From NCBI GenBank assembly GCA_022821585.1, contig JAJEDI010000063.1:1-32408 (forward strand): 32,408 bases of DNA. Direction: 5' to 3'. This document shows positions 7,115 to 15,710 of the stretch, in pieces. The notes below the pieces were generated by a model. It ran no database searches and had not been told where the DNA came from. It saw only the letters and a program-made list of their open reading frames with translations. This stretch comes from Caldilineaceae bacterium (GTDB lineage: Bacteria; Chloroflexota; Anaerolineae; Caldilineales; Caldilineaceae). A program made the position numbers and the translations under genes. The number at the start of each line of letters is the position of its first letter. Position 1 is the stretch's first letter.

Positions 7115-8515
7115 ATGTCCACCCCAATCAAATTGACCGTCATCGGCGCCGGCAGCGCCCAATTCTCACTCGGCCTGGTCAAAGACATCTGCCTTACTGA
7201 ATCTCTCAGCGGCAGTCTCATCTCCTTCATGGATATCGACGCCGACAGACTCGACATGATCCATAAACTTGGCGCCCGCTATGCCAACGAACTTGGCTCC
7301 GACTTGCGCTTCGAAAGCACCACCGACCGCCGCGATGCCCTTCAGGACGCCGACTTCGTCATCAACACCGCCTCCGCCAGCAGCCACCAGAAACAGCGGA
7401 ACGGGCGCGAGCTGATGGATAGGTACGGCTACTACCACGGCGGGCGTATGCGCCAGAGCAACTTCGTCAACCTCGACCTGATGCTCGGCGTGACCTGCGA
7501 TATGGAGGATATCTGCCCCGATGCCTGGCTGATCCAGTCGGGCAATCCCGTCTACCAGGGCTGCACCCTCATGACCCGCACCTCCAGCATCAAGGTCTGC
7601 GGCCTCTGCCATGGCCACTACGGCGTCTATGAGATCGCCAGAACACTCGGCCTCACCGACCTCGCCGACGTCAGATGGCAGGCGCCCGGCCTCAACCACA
7701 ACATCTGGCTCACCCACTTCTACTACAAGGGCGAAGACGCCTACCCGTTGCTCGAAAAATGGATCGCGGAAGAGGGTGAAAACTTCTGGCGTACCCACGT
7801 CGCCGAGCGTACCCACGACATTCAGATGAGCCGCGGCACCATCCATATGTACCGTATGTACGGCCTCATGCCCGTCGGTGACACGCCCCGCCGCGGCGCT
7901 TGGTGGTACCATACCGACATCGACACAAAAATGTGGTGGTTCCCCCAACCTTGGGGCGGACCCGACACCCACCTCGCCCGACCCTACTTCGTCGAAAACC
8001 TGGAAAAACGCGTCGCCCAGATGACCAAACTGACCAGCAACCCCTCAACCAGCCTCATCGATGCCTTCGGCTCGGAAAAGACCCACGAGCAGCAGGTGCC
8101 CATCATCGACGGTCTGGTCAACGACAATGAAGGCCAGTATCAGGTGAACGTCCCCAACCACGGCGCCTTGGCAGGTGTCCCTGACGATGTCGTCGTCGAA
8201 GTCCCCGCCATCGTCAACAGGAGCGGCATCCATCCCCTCCGCGTCGACCCGCTGCCGCAGAAGATCCTCTACACCCAGATCCTGCCCGAAGTCCTCGAAA
8301 TGGAACGGGAACTGCTTGCCTTTCAGACCGGAGACCGCTCACTTCTCTTCCTCGACGCGCTCGAATGTGAACAAACAAATTCCTACAACCAGGCGCTCTC
8401 CGTCTTCGAGGAGCTAATGGAGATGGACGGCAACGAAAAACTTAACGAACACTTCATGTGGGGCCCCGGCCAGGATATGCTGCGCCAGCCCGTGCGCACC
8501 CAGGAACCTGCCTGA
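7115..8515 (+). CDS. GH4 family glycosidase, alpha-galacturonidase/LplD-like
   Basis: This 466-residue enzyme belongs to GH4, which hydrolyses glycosides by an NAD-dependent oxidation-elimination route with a divalent metal. The NAD-binding loop GAGSAQF is at residues 11-17. QSGNP (N144), CHG (C165, H166) and LNHNIW (N194, H195) supply the substrate- and metal-binding residues expected of the family. The start is ATG 7115, with AAGGAG at 7104-7109; the frame is open 69 bases further upstream but has no ribosome site there. A TACAAT box at 7061-7066 is the likely -10 element, with no good -35. A strong terminator follows at 8540-8585. Because YetA-like and LplA-like genes are in the same window, an LplD-type galacturonidase is the best guess; alpha-glucosidase or alpha-galactosidase activity cannot be excluded. 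Confidence 0.85.
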   Translation: MSTPIKLTVIGAGSAQFSLGLVKDICLTESLSGSLISFMDIDADRLDMIHKLGARYANELGSDLRFESTTDRRDALQDADFVINTASASSHQKQRNGRELMDRYGYYHGGRMRQSNFVNLDLMLGVTCDMEDICPDAWLIQSGNPVYQGCTLMTRTSSIKVCGLCHGHYGVYEIARTLGLTDLADVRWQAPGLNHNIWLTHFYYKGEDAYPLLEKWIAEEGENFWRTHVAERTHDIQMSRGTIHMYRMYGLMPVGDTPRRGAWWYHTDIDTKMWWFPQPWGGPDTHLARPYFVENLEKRVAQMTKLTSNPSTSLIDAFGSEKTHEQQVPIIDGLVNDNEGQYQVNVPNHGALAGVPDDVVVEVPAIVNRSGIHPLRVDPLPQKILYTQILPEVLEMERELLAFQTGDRSLLFLDALECEQTNSYNQALSVFEELMEMDGNEKLNEHFMWGPGQDMLRQPVRTQEPA

Positions 8516-8539
8516 CCCTGTCGTGCCCCGCCGTGCTCT

Positions 8540-8585
8540 GGTACGTAGGACGTGGCGTCTGCTCTCCACGTCCCACGTGCCTTTT
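8540..8585 (+). terminator. Rho-independent terminator after the GH4 gene
   Basis: GGACGTGG at 8548-8555 pairs perfectly with CCACGTCC at 8566-8573. The stem extends outward through 8540-8546 and 8575-8581 with one A/C mismatch and one G-U pair, and TTTT follows at 8582-8585. It ends only 13 bases before the GTG start of the permease gene. Confidence 0.7.
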
Positions 8586-8598
8586 CTGACATAATTCC

Positions 8599-11436
8599 GT
8601 GCGCATACTCTTCACCGTACCCCGCCTTTTCGGCGGGTTGACACTCCTAACCTACAAGCGTCTCGCCGGCAACTTTGGTCTGACCCTGCTGGCGCTCTTC
8701 CAAATCGTGCTGACCGTCGGCCTCCTCAGCAGCGCCGGTTTCTTTGCCCAGGCTGTCGATAGAGTAATTCTCAACGTAGAGCTGGACCAACTCAGTTCAC
8801 GTACCGGTCGGCCCCCCTTCACGACGCGCGTCTACTTCTTCCCCTCCTCTCGAAAACCCATGGACGTGCCCGCGGCAGAACGGGCCGGCCGCAGTGTCGC
8901 CGCGACGCTCTCCAGTGAAATCGGCCTTCCGATCGACGATGTCGGCGTTCACCTCGAGAGCGGCAGCATGATGTTGCTGTCCCCGGAGGGTGACGAACGC
9001 TACGGCGACGAAAGCAAATTTCTCACGCAGGTTGACCTGGTCTACCTGGCCGGTGTCGCCCCCGAACTGGAGATTACCGCCGGTTCAGTCTGGGAAGACC
9101 CAATCGGCGATAGGGCGTCCACCGGTAGCCTGCCCGTGGTCATACACGACAACTTGGCCGCGGACATGGGTGTCCACCCCGGAGAAAAGTTCCGCGTCGC
9201 ACCCACTGCCGCACTACCCGGTATTGAAGTGGAGATCGTCGGCCTTTGGCGGGCTCGCGACCCGGACGATACTTTCTGGTTCCGTCCGCCCGACATCTCG
9301 ATGAAGGAAGCCCTGTTCGTGCGAAGGGCCGACTACCTTCAGCGCGTGCAACCCATGGTCGCCGGCAGCTCCCGTTTCGCCAGCTGGCGCATCTCTCTCG
9401 ACGACAGCACGCTCAATCCAGCCTTCGCCGCCGACTACGCCCGCGGCTTCGAAAAGGGCATGTCCATCATCGGCAAATACCTTCCTGGTGCCGAACTCGA
9501 TGTTTCACCGCTGGACCCGCTCAAAGAGTTCGTCCAGCGTCAGACGACGCTGACCGTGCTTCTCCTTAGCATGAACGTACCTGCCATCGGCTTCCTGCTC
9601 TACTTCTTGGTGCTTATTTCCGGCATTATCGCCCGTTCGCAACAACGGGAGACATCTGTACTGGTCAGCCGCGGCGCCGGCACGGTACGCGTACTATGGC
9701 TCGTACTGGTCGAAGAGTGGCTACTTTTCATTCTGGGTGTACCCCTGGGGCTGGGTCTCGGCATGCTGATCGCTCGCGGCATGGGTTACACCGAAAGCTT
9801 CCTCGACTTCACGGTGCGCGATCCTATGCCTGTTTCCTTACAGGGCGTTGATGTTTGGCTGATCGTAGCCGCGCTGGGATTGGCCTTCGTCGCACGCATA
9901 CTGCCGGCGATCACTGCAGCACGCGCCAGTATCGTCGAATATGAGACCGCCTACGCCCGCCCCGACAAAGGCCCCTTCTGGCGCCGTGCCTATCTGGACT
10001 TCCTCCTGATTGTCCCGACCGTCTACGCCTACCAACAACTGGGCCAGCAGGAAGCGTTCGCGCTTCTGGCCCAGGAGGACGCCTCCGAACTGTACAACGA
10101 CCCGCTCCTGGTCCTCGCCCCAGCCTTGGTAATTCTGACCGCGTCGCTCCTGATTATGCGTTTCTTCTCACCAATCATGAATCTGCTCGACAAGCTGGCA
10201 GGCCTGCTGCCGGGCACGGTCTTCCATCTCGCGCTGCGCCAGTTGGGTCGACAAGGGCACAGCTACCTGAATCCTCTCCTGCTCGTGATTATCTGTCTTG
10301 GCCTGGGGATCTATACACACTCTCTCGCTGCAAGCATGGATGAGTGGCTCGTCGATCGCATAAAATACCAGGCCGGCGGCGACTTCCGTTTCCTACCCGT
10401 AACCATTACTGAAGGAGAGAGTGTAGGAGACTGGACCCTTGAACCCGCCTGGTTTATAGAGAAATTCGATGCCGACCGCGCCATTCGCGTAGGCAACTAC
10501 GGCATGCGCATTGAAGGGCTCTCCACCAATCGCAGGATGACTAAGCGAATGATGGGTGTGGACCGGGCTGAATTCGCCACCGTCTCCTGGTTCCGCTCGG
10601 ACTTCGCCGACGACTCGCTGGGCGGACTGATGAATCGGCTCGCCGCCGCGCCAGAAGCAGTGTTGGTCTCGCGCACCTTCCTGACAGAACAACTGCTGCG
10701 TGTCGGCGACCGCCTAGACCTGTGGGTGATTCTGGAACCCGGCATCAGTATGCGCACCGATTTCGTCATCAGCGGCGTCTACGACTACTTTCCTACTGTC
10801 GAGCAGGAAGAGATCGTTGTCATCGCCAATCTGGACTATCTGCACCTGATCGGCGGTGCCATCTATCCATATGAAGTCTGGCTGAGTTCTCCAAATAACC
10901 ACAAAGGAGAAGAGGTGCGCCGCAAGCTGCGGTCCGGCGGCATCGAAATGCTGCGCTGGCACGATGTGGTCGGTTCACTGATCGAGGAAAAGGCGAAGTT
11001 GGAACGGGTCGGCGTCTTCGGCGCCCTCACCGTCGGCTTCCTGGCCGCGGCGCTCATGGCCGTGATGGCCTTCCTCATGCACAGCTACGCATCGCTGCGT
11101 GAGCGCTTCCACCAGTTCGGCGTCCTGCGGGCAATTGGCGCGCTCCGCCGCCAACTGATCATCCAACTCGCCGTGGAGTACGCGGTGCTTGTCGCCTACG
11201 GGACTGCCGCCGGCGCAGTGATCGGCGTCTGGGTCTCCATTCTCTTCACGCCCTTCTTCCGCAGCGCAGCCGACTCCAAGGCAATCCTGCCCCCAATGTT
11301 GCCTGTCATCGCCGAGGCCGAGATTGCCCAACTCACCCTCATCTTCATCGCCGTAATGGTTTTCGTCATCGTCGCCGCCACCGCGCAGGCAACCCAGCGC
11401 CGTATATTCGAAGTCATGCGCGTCGGCCAGGCCTGA
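8599..11436 (+). CDS. FtsX/MacB-type ABC transporter permease, orphan
   Basis: This 945-residue membrane protein has the double FtsX architecture of large lipoprotein or peptide ABC export permeases. One membrane segment lies at about 27-50, followed by a periplasmic domain to about 315. A first FtsX domain spans about 318-450, with IARSQQRETSVLVSRGAG as its cytoplasmic loop. A second half starts near 540, with a periplasmic part and a C-terminal FtsX domain at about 795-945 (the loop contains RERFHQFGVLRAIGALRRQ). The start is GTG 8599, with no clear Shine-Dalgarno; it is close behind a terminator hairpin, so its promoter is uncertain. No ABC ATPase gene is next to it in the window, which is unusual. 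The transported substrate is unknown. Confidence 0.85.
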   Translation: MRILFTVPRLFGGLTLLTYKRLAGNFGLTLLALFQIVLTVGLLSSAGFFAQAVDRVILNVELDQLSSRTGRPPFTTRVYFFPSSRKPMDVPAAERAGRSVAATLSSEIGLPIDDVGVHLESGSMMLLSPEGDERYGDESKFLTQVDLVYLAGVAPELEITAGSVWEDPIGDRASTGSLPVVIHDNLAADMGVHPGEKFRVAPTAALPGIEVEIVGLWRARDPDDTFWFRPPDISMKEALFVRRADYLQRVQPMVAGSSRFASWRISLDDSTLNPAFAADYARGFEKGMSIIGKYLPGAELDVSPLDPLKEFVQRQTTLTVLLLSMNVPAIGFLLYFLVLISGIIARSQQRETSVLVSRGAGTVRVLWLVLVEEWLLFILGVPLGLGLGMLIARGMGYTESFLDFTVRDPMPVSLQGVDVWLIVAALGLAFVARILPAITAARASIVEYETAYARPDKGPFWRRAYLDFLLIVPTVYAYQQLGQQEAFALLAQEDASELYNDPLLVLAPALVILTASLLIMRFFSPIMNLLDKLAGLLPGTVFHLALRQLGRQGHSYLNPLLLVIICLGLGIYTHSLAASMDEWLVDRIKYQAGGDFRFLPVTITEGESVGDWTLEPAWFIEKFDADRAIRVGNYGMRIEGLSTNRRMTKRMMGVDRAEFATVSWFRSDFADDSLGGLMNRLAAAPEAVLVSRTFLTEQLLRVGDRLDLWVILEPGISMRTDFVISGVYDYFPTVEQEEIVVIANLDYLHLIGGAIYPYEVWLSSPNNHKGEEVRRKLRSGGIEMLRWHDVVGSLIEEKAKLERVGVFGALTVGFLAAALMAVMAFLMHSYASLRERFHQFGVLRAIGALRRQLIIQLAVEYAVLVAYGTAAGAVIGVWVSILFTPFFRSAADSKAILPPMLPVIAEAEIAQLTLIFIAVMVFVIVAATAQATQRRIFEVMRVGQA

Positions 11437-11463
11437 AGAAGAGAAGAAAAAAGAGGGGTGAGA

Positions 11464-11489
11464 AGCGCGAACACAACCTCGTTCGCGCT
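11464..11489. terminator. Hairpin between convergent genes
   Basis: AGCGCGAAC at 11464-11472 pairs perfectly with GTTCGCGCT at 11481-11489 around an 8-base loop. On the minus strand it is followed by a pyrimidine- and T-rich stretch (including TCTTTTTTC), so it best fits termination of the stomatin operon. It may also stop the permease transcript. Confidence 0.6.
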
Positions 11490-11501
11490 CCTCCATTCAA
11501 G

Positions 11502-12410
11502 CTACGGCCGGCTGCCGTTGCTTCCATTCGGCTGCTCGTTGAACAGCTCCTTCACGCCGCCCAGCGCGCCCAGCACACCGGTCGCCTCGTAGGGCAGAAA
11601 GATCTTTGACGCGTCGCCGTCTGCCATTACCTTCAAGGCCTCCAGATACTGAATCGCAATCAGCCTGTCATCCGGTTCCGCATCCTTAATCGCGTTGAAC
11701 ACCGTCGTTATGGCATTGCCTTGGCCCGTGGCCTCCACCTCCAGCTTATACCTCTCCGCATCCGCCACCCGTTTGACCGCCTCGGCTTCACCTTCTGCCT
11801 TCAGGATCTGGGCCTGGCGGTCACCGTCGGCGTCTAGAATCGCGGCCCGCTTCTCCCGCTCGGCCTTCATCTGTCGATGCATCGCTTCCGTGACATCAGC
11901 CGGCGGGTCTATCCGCTTGATCTCCACACGCACCACCCTTACGCCCCACTTGTCAGTGGCGTCATCCAGCACCTCGCGCAGCTTGGCGTTAATGTGATCG
12001 CGGCTCGTCAGCGCCGCGTCCAGCTCCATCTCGCCGACCACGTTACGCAGGTTGGTCTGCGCCAATTTGGTTGCCGCGTTGTAGAAATCAGCCACATTGT
12101 AGACCAGCTTGACCGGGTCGGTGGCCTCAAAGTAGACGATCGCATCCACGGTGACCACGACATTGTCCTTCGTTATCACCTCCTGCGGCGGTACGTCTAC
12201 CACCTGCTCACGCATGTCCACCTTCTGAATTGCGTCAACGAAGGGCACGATTAGCGTGAGACCCGGCTGGACCGTACGCTGGTAACGCCCTAACCGCTCG
12301 ACGACGCCCTTCTGATAAGGCTGCACAATGCGGATGCTTGCAATCGCAACGACAATCACGAATACGGCGATAATCGCCAGAAGTAGAATCGGCCCCAGTG
12401 TTGCTAACAT
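11502..12410 (-). CDS. SPFH/stomatin-like membrane protein (QmcA/HflK type)
   Basis: This 302-residue protein has one N-terminal membrane helix (residues about 6-28), an SPFH domain starting at [20 protein letters not shown] and running to about 200, then a charged helical region at about 195-240 rich in Ala, Glu, Arg and Lys. Such proteins form large membrane-attached rings or scaffolds linked to lipid microdomains and membrane quality control. TAAAGGAG stands just before the ATG. The NfeD-family gene lies 28 bases upstream on the same strand, the classic bacterial stomatin/NfeD pairing, so the two very probably act together. A hairpin at 11464-11489 ends the operon. Confidence 0.9.
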   Translation of the reverse strand: MLATLGPILLLAIIAVFVIVVAIASIRIVQPYQKGVVERLGRYQRTVQPGLTLIVPFVDAIQKVDMREQVVDVPPQEVITKDNVVVTVDAIVYFEATDPVKLVYNVADFYNAATKLAQTNLRNVVGEMELDAALTSRDHINAKLREVLDDATDKWGVRVVRVEIKRIDPPADVTEAMHRQMKAEREKRAAILDADGDRQAQILKAEGEAEAVKRVADAERYKLEVEATGQGNAITTVFNAIKDAEPDDRLIAIQYLEALKVMADGDASKIFLPYEATGVLGALGGVKELFNEQPNGSNGSRP

Positions 12411-12438
12411 TTCGTTTCTCCTTTATTCTGCCGCTTCG

Positions 12439-12933
12439 TTACGCAGCTGACTCGACCTGCTCGCTTGAATCCGCGCCTCTTTCATCGGTTGCCTCAACCT
12501 GCAGACGTACACCGTCTACGCCCACGACCTTCACGACCTCTCCAACCTCCATCTGTACGCTGTCCTTCGACTCGGCGCGCCACCTCTCGCTCTCTACCCG
12601 TACCATACCTGTACCTTCCAGCGGGTCAACCGTCTGTAAGACGACCCCCCACTTGCCGATCATCCGGTTGCCCGCAATCGGCTGTACACCCGGCCGCGAT
12701 ATGCGGTCGGCGAAGGGTCGCGCCAGCACCACGGCAGCTATCGTAACCACGATGAAGACGACAATCTGCCATGCCATGCCTGCACCCAAAAAGGCCACCA
12801 GCGCCGCGCCCAGCGCGCCGATGCCAAAACAGAGCAGCACGAACCCGGCAGTGAATATCTCGAACAAAAAGAACAGTACGGCTAAGACTATCCAGCCCCA
12901 ACGCACCAACTCATCAACGTTTTCGGTAAACAC
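12439..12933 (-). CDS. NfeD family membrane protein (short form)
   Basis: This 164-residue protein is a short NfeD without the N-terminal ClpP-like protease domain. Three hydrophobic helices lie within residues about 10-75 (one reads IVLAVLFFLFEIFTAGFVLL). A C-terminal OB-fold domain follows at about 90-155, with GKWGVVLQTVDPLEGTGMVR as its first strands. The start is GTG at 12933, with GGAGGAG just upstream. NfeD proteins are partners of SPFH proteins, and the stomatin gene follows directly. A few acidic and Ser-rich residues end the chain. Promoter: TATACT on the minus strand at 13065-13060 is a possible -10 box without a convincing -35. Confidence 0.88.
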   Translation of the reverse strand: MFTENVDELVRWGWIVLAVLFFLFEIFTAGFVLLCFGIGALGAALVAFLGAGMAWQIVVFIVVTIAAVVLARPFADRISRPGVQPIAGNRMIGKWGVVLQTVDPLEGTGMVRVESERWRAESKDSVQMEVGEVVKVVGVDGVRLQVEATDERGADSSEQVESAA

Positions 12934-13254
12934 GGTCTCCTCCAGTAGTCCTGAGGAAAGGAAATCAATTCTGCCACCCCGTAGAGAACCGGTCCTGACT
13001 GTTGCGGAGCGCTGTCGCGTCCATTCGGGCCGCGCAATCTGATTTCTGACCTCGCCATCAGTATACGTGAACTATATGCCGTTTCCTAACAACAAGCTGA
13101 CATCCAGCAGACGCCAAGCTGACTCCCCGAGAGCGCGCAAAAAAACCGGGCAAGCACCATTGCTTGCCCGGTCTCTAGGAGTCAAAAAGGGTTGGAAAAC
13201 TGAGGGCAAAGAAGAATGAATCTCCTCTCTTTCCCTCCCCCTTTCACCCAGCGG
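12934..13254. other. Intergenic region upstream of the NfeD gene
   Basis: It contains the terminator of the upstream DUF4870 gene (13139-13172) and a possible minus-strand -10 box (13060-13065) for the NfeD-stomatin operon. I see no coding region or RNA gene in the rest. Confidence 0.5.
13139..13172 (-). terminator. Rho-independent terminator of the DUF4870 gene
   Basis: ACCGGGCAAGC at 13145-13155 pairs perfectly with GCTTGCCCGGT at 13162-13172 around a 6-base loop. On the minus strand the stem is followed by seven T (the A-run at 13139-13145). This is a textbook terminator about 80 bases after the DUF4870 stop codon. Confidence 0.9.
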
Positions 13255-13929
13255 CTATATCCAGTTCTGGTCCTGCAGGAAACTCGTCAATCCGGGGATC
13301 GAGAACCGTTTGCCCTGATAAGCTTGAAAGCCGTAATACGCCAGGGCCAGGAAACCCATCAACACCAGTAGCGGCATCAGGCAGGCGACAACAAGCCCTG
13401 TGACCAACCACCCAATGATCGGCACCACTGCCACGATCGTCAAACTGACACCCAAGAGCAATCCGAACAGAATGAAAGTCGTCGATAGCGCCAGACTCTG
13501 GATGGCATGGAATCGTTGAAACGGGCGCTTCTTGCTGCTCGCACTCAAAAGCACGATGGCCGGCATCACCAACGGTATCAGAAACTGCGTCACGTAACAC
13601 AACATCGCGATTAACCGGTCGTCGCTGTCAGCCGTTACATCGATGGCCGCACTGTGCATGAACTCCCCGCGTCGCAGAGCGCTGGCCGCCGCACCGGCCT
13701 GCGTGCGTGCCGAGTCCGCAAACTGTTCGGCTGGGGATGGTTCGGGGCCCTCGTCACTGCCGGCATCGTCGGGCTCATCAGCGGGGGGGATGAGCGTCTC
13801 TTCTGGCTCTCCTATCGACCCCGTGTCGTAAGTAGAGTCAGACGACTCCGGACTCGTCTCCTCATTTCCAGTCGCCCCCGTCTCCGAGGAATCCACCGCG
13901 TTCTGCTGCTCGTCGTTCCTGTTCTCCAC
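13255..13929 (-). CDS. DUF4870 (Tic20-like) membrane protein with acidic N-terminus
   Basis: The product has 224 residues. Residues 1-100 are polar, acidic and probably disordered. Residues about 104-215 form a DUF4870-type domain with three to four membrane helices and the typical motif RFHAIQSL at 139-146. GTG 13929 is the start; GGAGAAG stands just upstream on the minus strand. The function of DUF4870 proteins is not established; they resemble Tic20 channel proteins in topology. It is a single-gene unit, divergent from fmt, closed by the strong terminator at 13139-13172. The long acidic N-terminal tail is not part of the usual domain, which is commonly about 110 residues. Confidence 0.8.
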   Translation of the reverse strand: MENRNDEQQNAVDSSETGATGNEETSPESSDSTYDTGSIGEPEETLIPPADEPDDAGSDEGPEPSPAEQFADSARTQAGAAASALRRGEFMHSAAIDVTADSDDRLIAMLCYVTQFLIPLVMPAIVLLSASSKKRPFQRFHAIQSLALSTTFILFGLLLGVSLTIVAVVPIIGWLVTGLVVACLMPLLVLMGFLALAYYGFQAYQGKRFSIPGLTSFLQDQNWI

Positions 13930-14069
13930 TGCTCTTCTCCGTCGGTTACGTGCGGCAGTACATGCCCTATCGATCCATCCCTACCTGCCGCCGGTCCCGC
14001 TGAAAATTCTTGATCTTTCACGACATCCAGACATCGAGGGAATCGACGATTTCTTTTGCAGACGCTGCA

Positions 14070-14086
14070 ACGGATACCATATCCGT
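14070..14086. promoter_or_regulatory. Hyphenated palindrome, possible operator
   Basis: ACGGATA and TATCCGT are perfect inverted repeats around a 3-base centre, lying between the divergent DUF4870 and fmt genes. The size suits a dimeric repressor site. No regulator is identified. Confidence 0.3.
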
Positions 14087-14187
14087 CAAGTAATCTTTTC
14101 ACTGTCTGCATGCCGTTATATCATCTTTACGCAGGGCCCCGCCGAAAGTTTCCAAACGGCCCCGCAGAATGTGCTACAATAGCCCCT

Positions 14188-15201
14188 ATGGTCCTCCAGC
14201 CGTCAACGCCCCACACCGCAAACGTCGAAACCGTCCGCATCGTTTTCATGGGCACGCCCGACTTCGCCCTACCCTCCCTTTCCGCCTTGCACAGTCCGAC
14301 TGACCGGACAGGTTGGCAGGTAGTCGGCGTTGTGACACAGCCCGATAAACGGGCCGGCCGCGGCAAAAAGATGGTCGCCGGGCCCGTCAAAGAGTTCGCC
14401 CTGGAACAGTCCCTTCCCGTGATTCAACCCAGGAGCTTTAGGCAGAGTAACCCCCCGCCCACAGTAGAACAACCGGACCCCCTCCAATGGCTGCGCATGC
14501 TATCTCCGGATCTTATCGTTGTCGCCGCCTTTGGACAGATTCTTCCACCGAGCGTCTTAAACATCCCCACCTACGGCTGTCTGAATGTGCATGCAAGTCT
14601 TCTCCCCGCCTACCGGGGCGCATCCCCCATAACCGCAGCGCTTCTGGATGGCCTGACCGAAACAGGCGTTACCATCATGCTCATGGACGTCGGCATGGAC
14701 ACCGGGCCTGTACTCACACAGGCTGCCCTGCCAGTCCTCGCCGGCGACACCACAGACTCCCTCAGCTATCGGCTGGCAGTACTCGGCGCAGACCTGCTCT
14801 CCGTGACGATTCCCAGCTGGCTGGACGGAAACACCGCCCCTGTCGCACAGGAGGACCTGCCCGGCGGGCCCTCCGTCTGTCCGCTGGTAAAAAAACAGGA
14901 CGGCCAAATCGACTGGACGGCGCCGGCCCTGCGCATCGAACGCATGATCCGCGCCTATTCCCCTTGGCCGGCCGCCTTTACCGCTTGGAAAGGACAGAAC
15001 TTCAAACTGTGGCAGGGCAGTGTCATCCCCGGCCGCGCCGCGCCCGGCCTGGTCGTCGAAGTCGACGGACGTGTCGCCGTCGGAACCGGCGACGGCCTGC
15101 TGGCTCTCCACGAGGTACAGCCTGCCGGAAAAAGGCGTATGGCTGCTTCCACATTTCTCAACGGCGCCCCCGACTTTATCAGCGCCCGCCTGGGCAACTG
15201 A
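14188..15201 (+). CDS. fmt: Methionyl-tRNA formyltransferase
   Basis: This 337-residue enzyme transfers a formyl group from 10-formyl-tetrahydrofolate to Met-tRNAfMet for translation initiation. The N-terminal part reads VRIVFMGTPDFALPSL. The catalytic segment is LNVHASLLPAYRGASPI, with the active Asn and His, and MDVGMDTGPVL supplies the conserved Asp. The C-terminal OB-type tRNA-binding domain begins near residue 225. E. coli Fmt is 315 residues. ATG 14188 gives 17 extra N-terminal residues before the usual start; no ATG or GTG occurs at the canonical place, so this start is preferred. TACAAT at 14175-14180 lies only 7 bases before it, so the message may be leaderless. No def or rsmB gene is adjacent. 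Confidence 0.93.
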   Translation: MVLQPSTPHTANVETVRIVFMGTPDFALPSLSALHSPTDRTGWQVVGVVTQPDKRAGRGKKMVAGPVKEFALEQSLPVIQPRSFRQSNPPPTVEQPDPLQWLRMLSPDLIVVAAFGQILPPSVLNIPTYGCLNVHASLLPAYRGASPITAALLDGLTETGVTIMLMDVGMDTGPVLTQAALPVLAGDTTDSLSYRLAVLGADLLSVTIPSWLDGNTAPVAQEDLPGGPSVCPLVKKQDGQIDWTAPALRIERMIRAYSPWPAAFTAWKGQNFKLWQGSVIPGRAAPGLVVEVDGRVAVGTGDGLLALHEVQPAGKRRMAASTFLNGAPDFISARLGN

Positions 15202-15248
15202 TCGGACCAACGCCCCCTGGATCGGCACCGGGCATCGAGCTGTTCGAT

Positions 15249-15277
15249 TTGGCAGCATTGCCCCCGCATGGTATACT
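15249..15277 (+). promoter_or_regulatory. Promoter of tRNA-Pro
   Basis: TTGGCA at 15249-15254 and TATACT at 15272-15277 are 17 bases apart, placing the transcript start near 15284, a few bases before the tRNA. Confidence 0.7.
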
Positions 15278-15288
15278 CCTGCCTGTGT

Positions 15289-15364
<76 letters not shown>

Positions 15365-15376
15365 TGAATCCAAGGG

Positions 15377-15422
15377 GAGGCGGCATCGGTTCTACACTTC
15401 GTGCGATGTCGCCTCTTTTTTT
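15377..15422 (+). terminator. Rho-independent terminator of tRNA-Pro
   Basis: GAGGCGGCATCG at 15377-15388 pairs with CGATGTCGCCTC at 15404-15415 with a single G-U pair, followed by seven T at 15416-15422. Confidence 0.9.
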
Positions 15423-15710
15423 GATCGCTCCAACCCCTCAAACTGTTCAAACTGGATTCGGGCCGAAAACTGCCGCGACGCCTGACTTGCCATCCCAGGT
15501 TCCTCATCGTCACCGTCTGTGCGGGGCACTGATTCACGGTCTTCGATCCCTTCCTCAACCCGTCGTCCCCCTCTCCGACCGGACGGACCTTTCGCCGCCA
15601 AAAATCCTAGGCTGATTCTCCTTACTCCTGCCTTACGTTCGGTCCCGGCACCAGCAACCCGGATTTCTTCCTTGCCCTCAAAGGCTTTCTCGAATAAGCT
15701 TTCTTGACCC

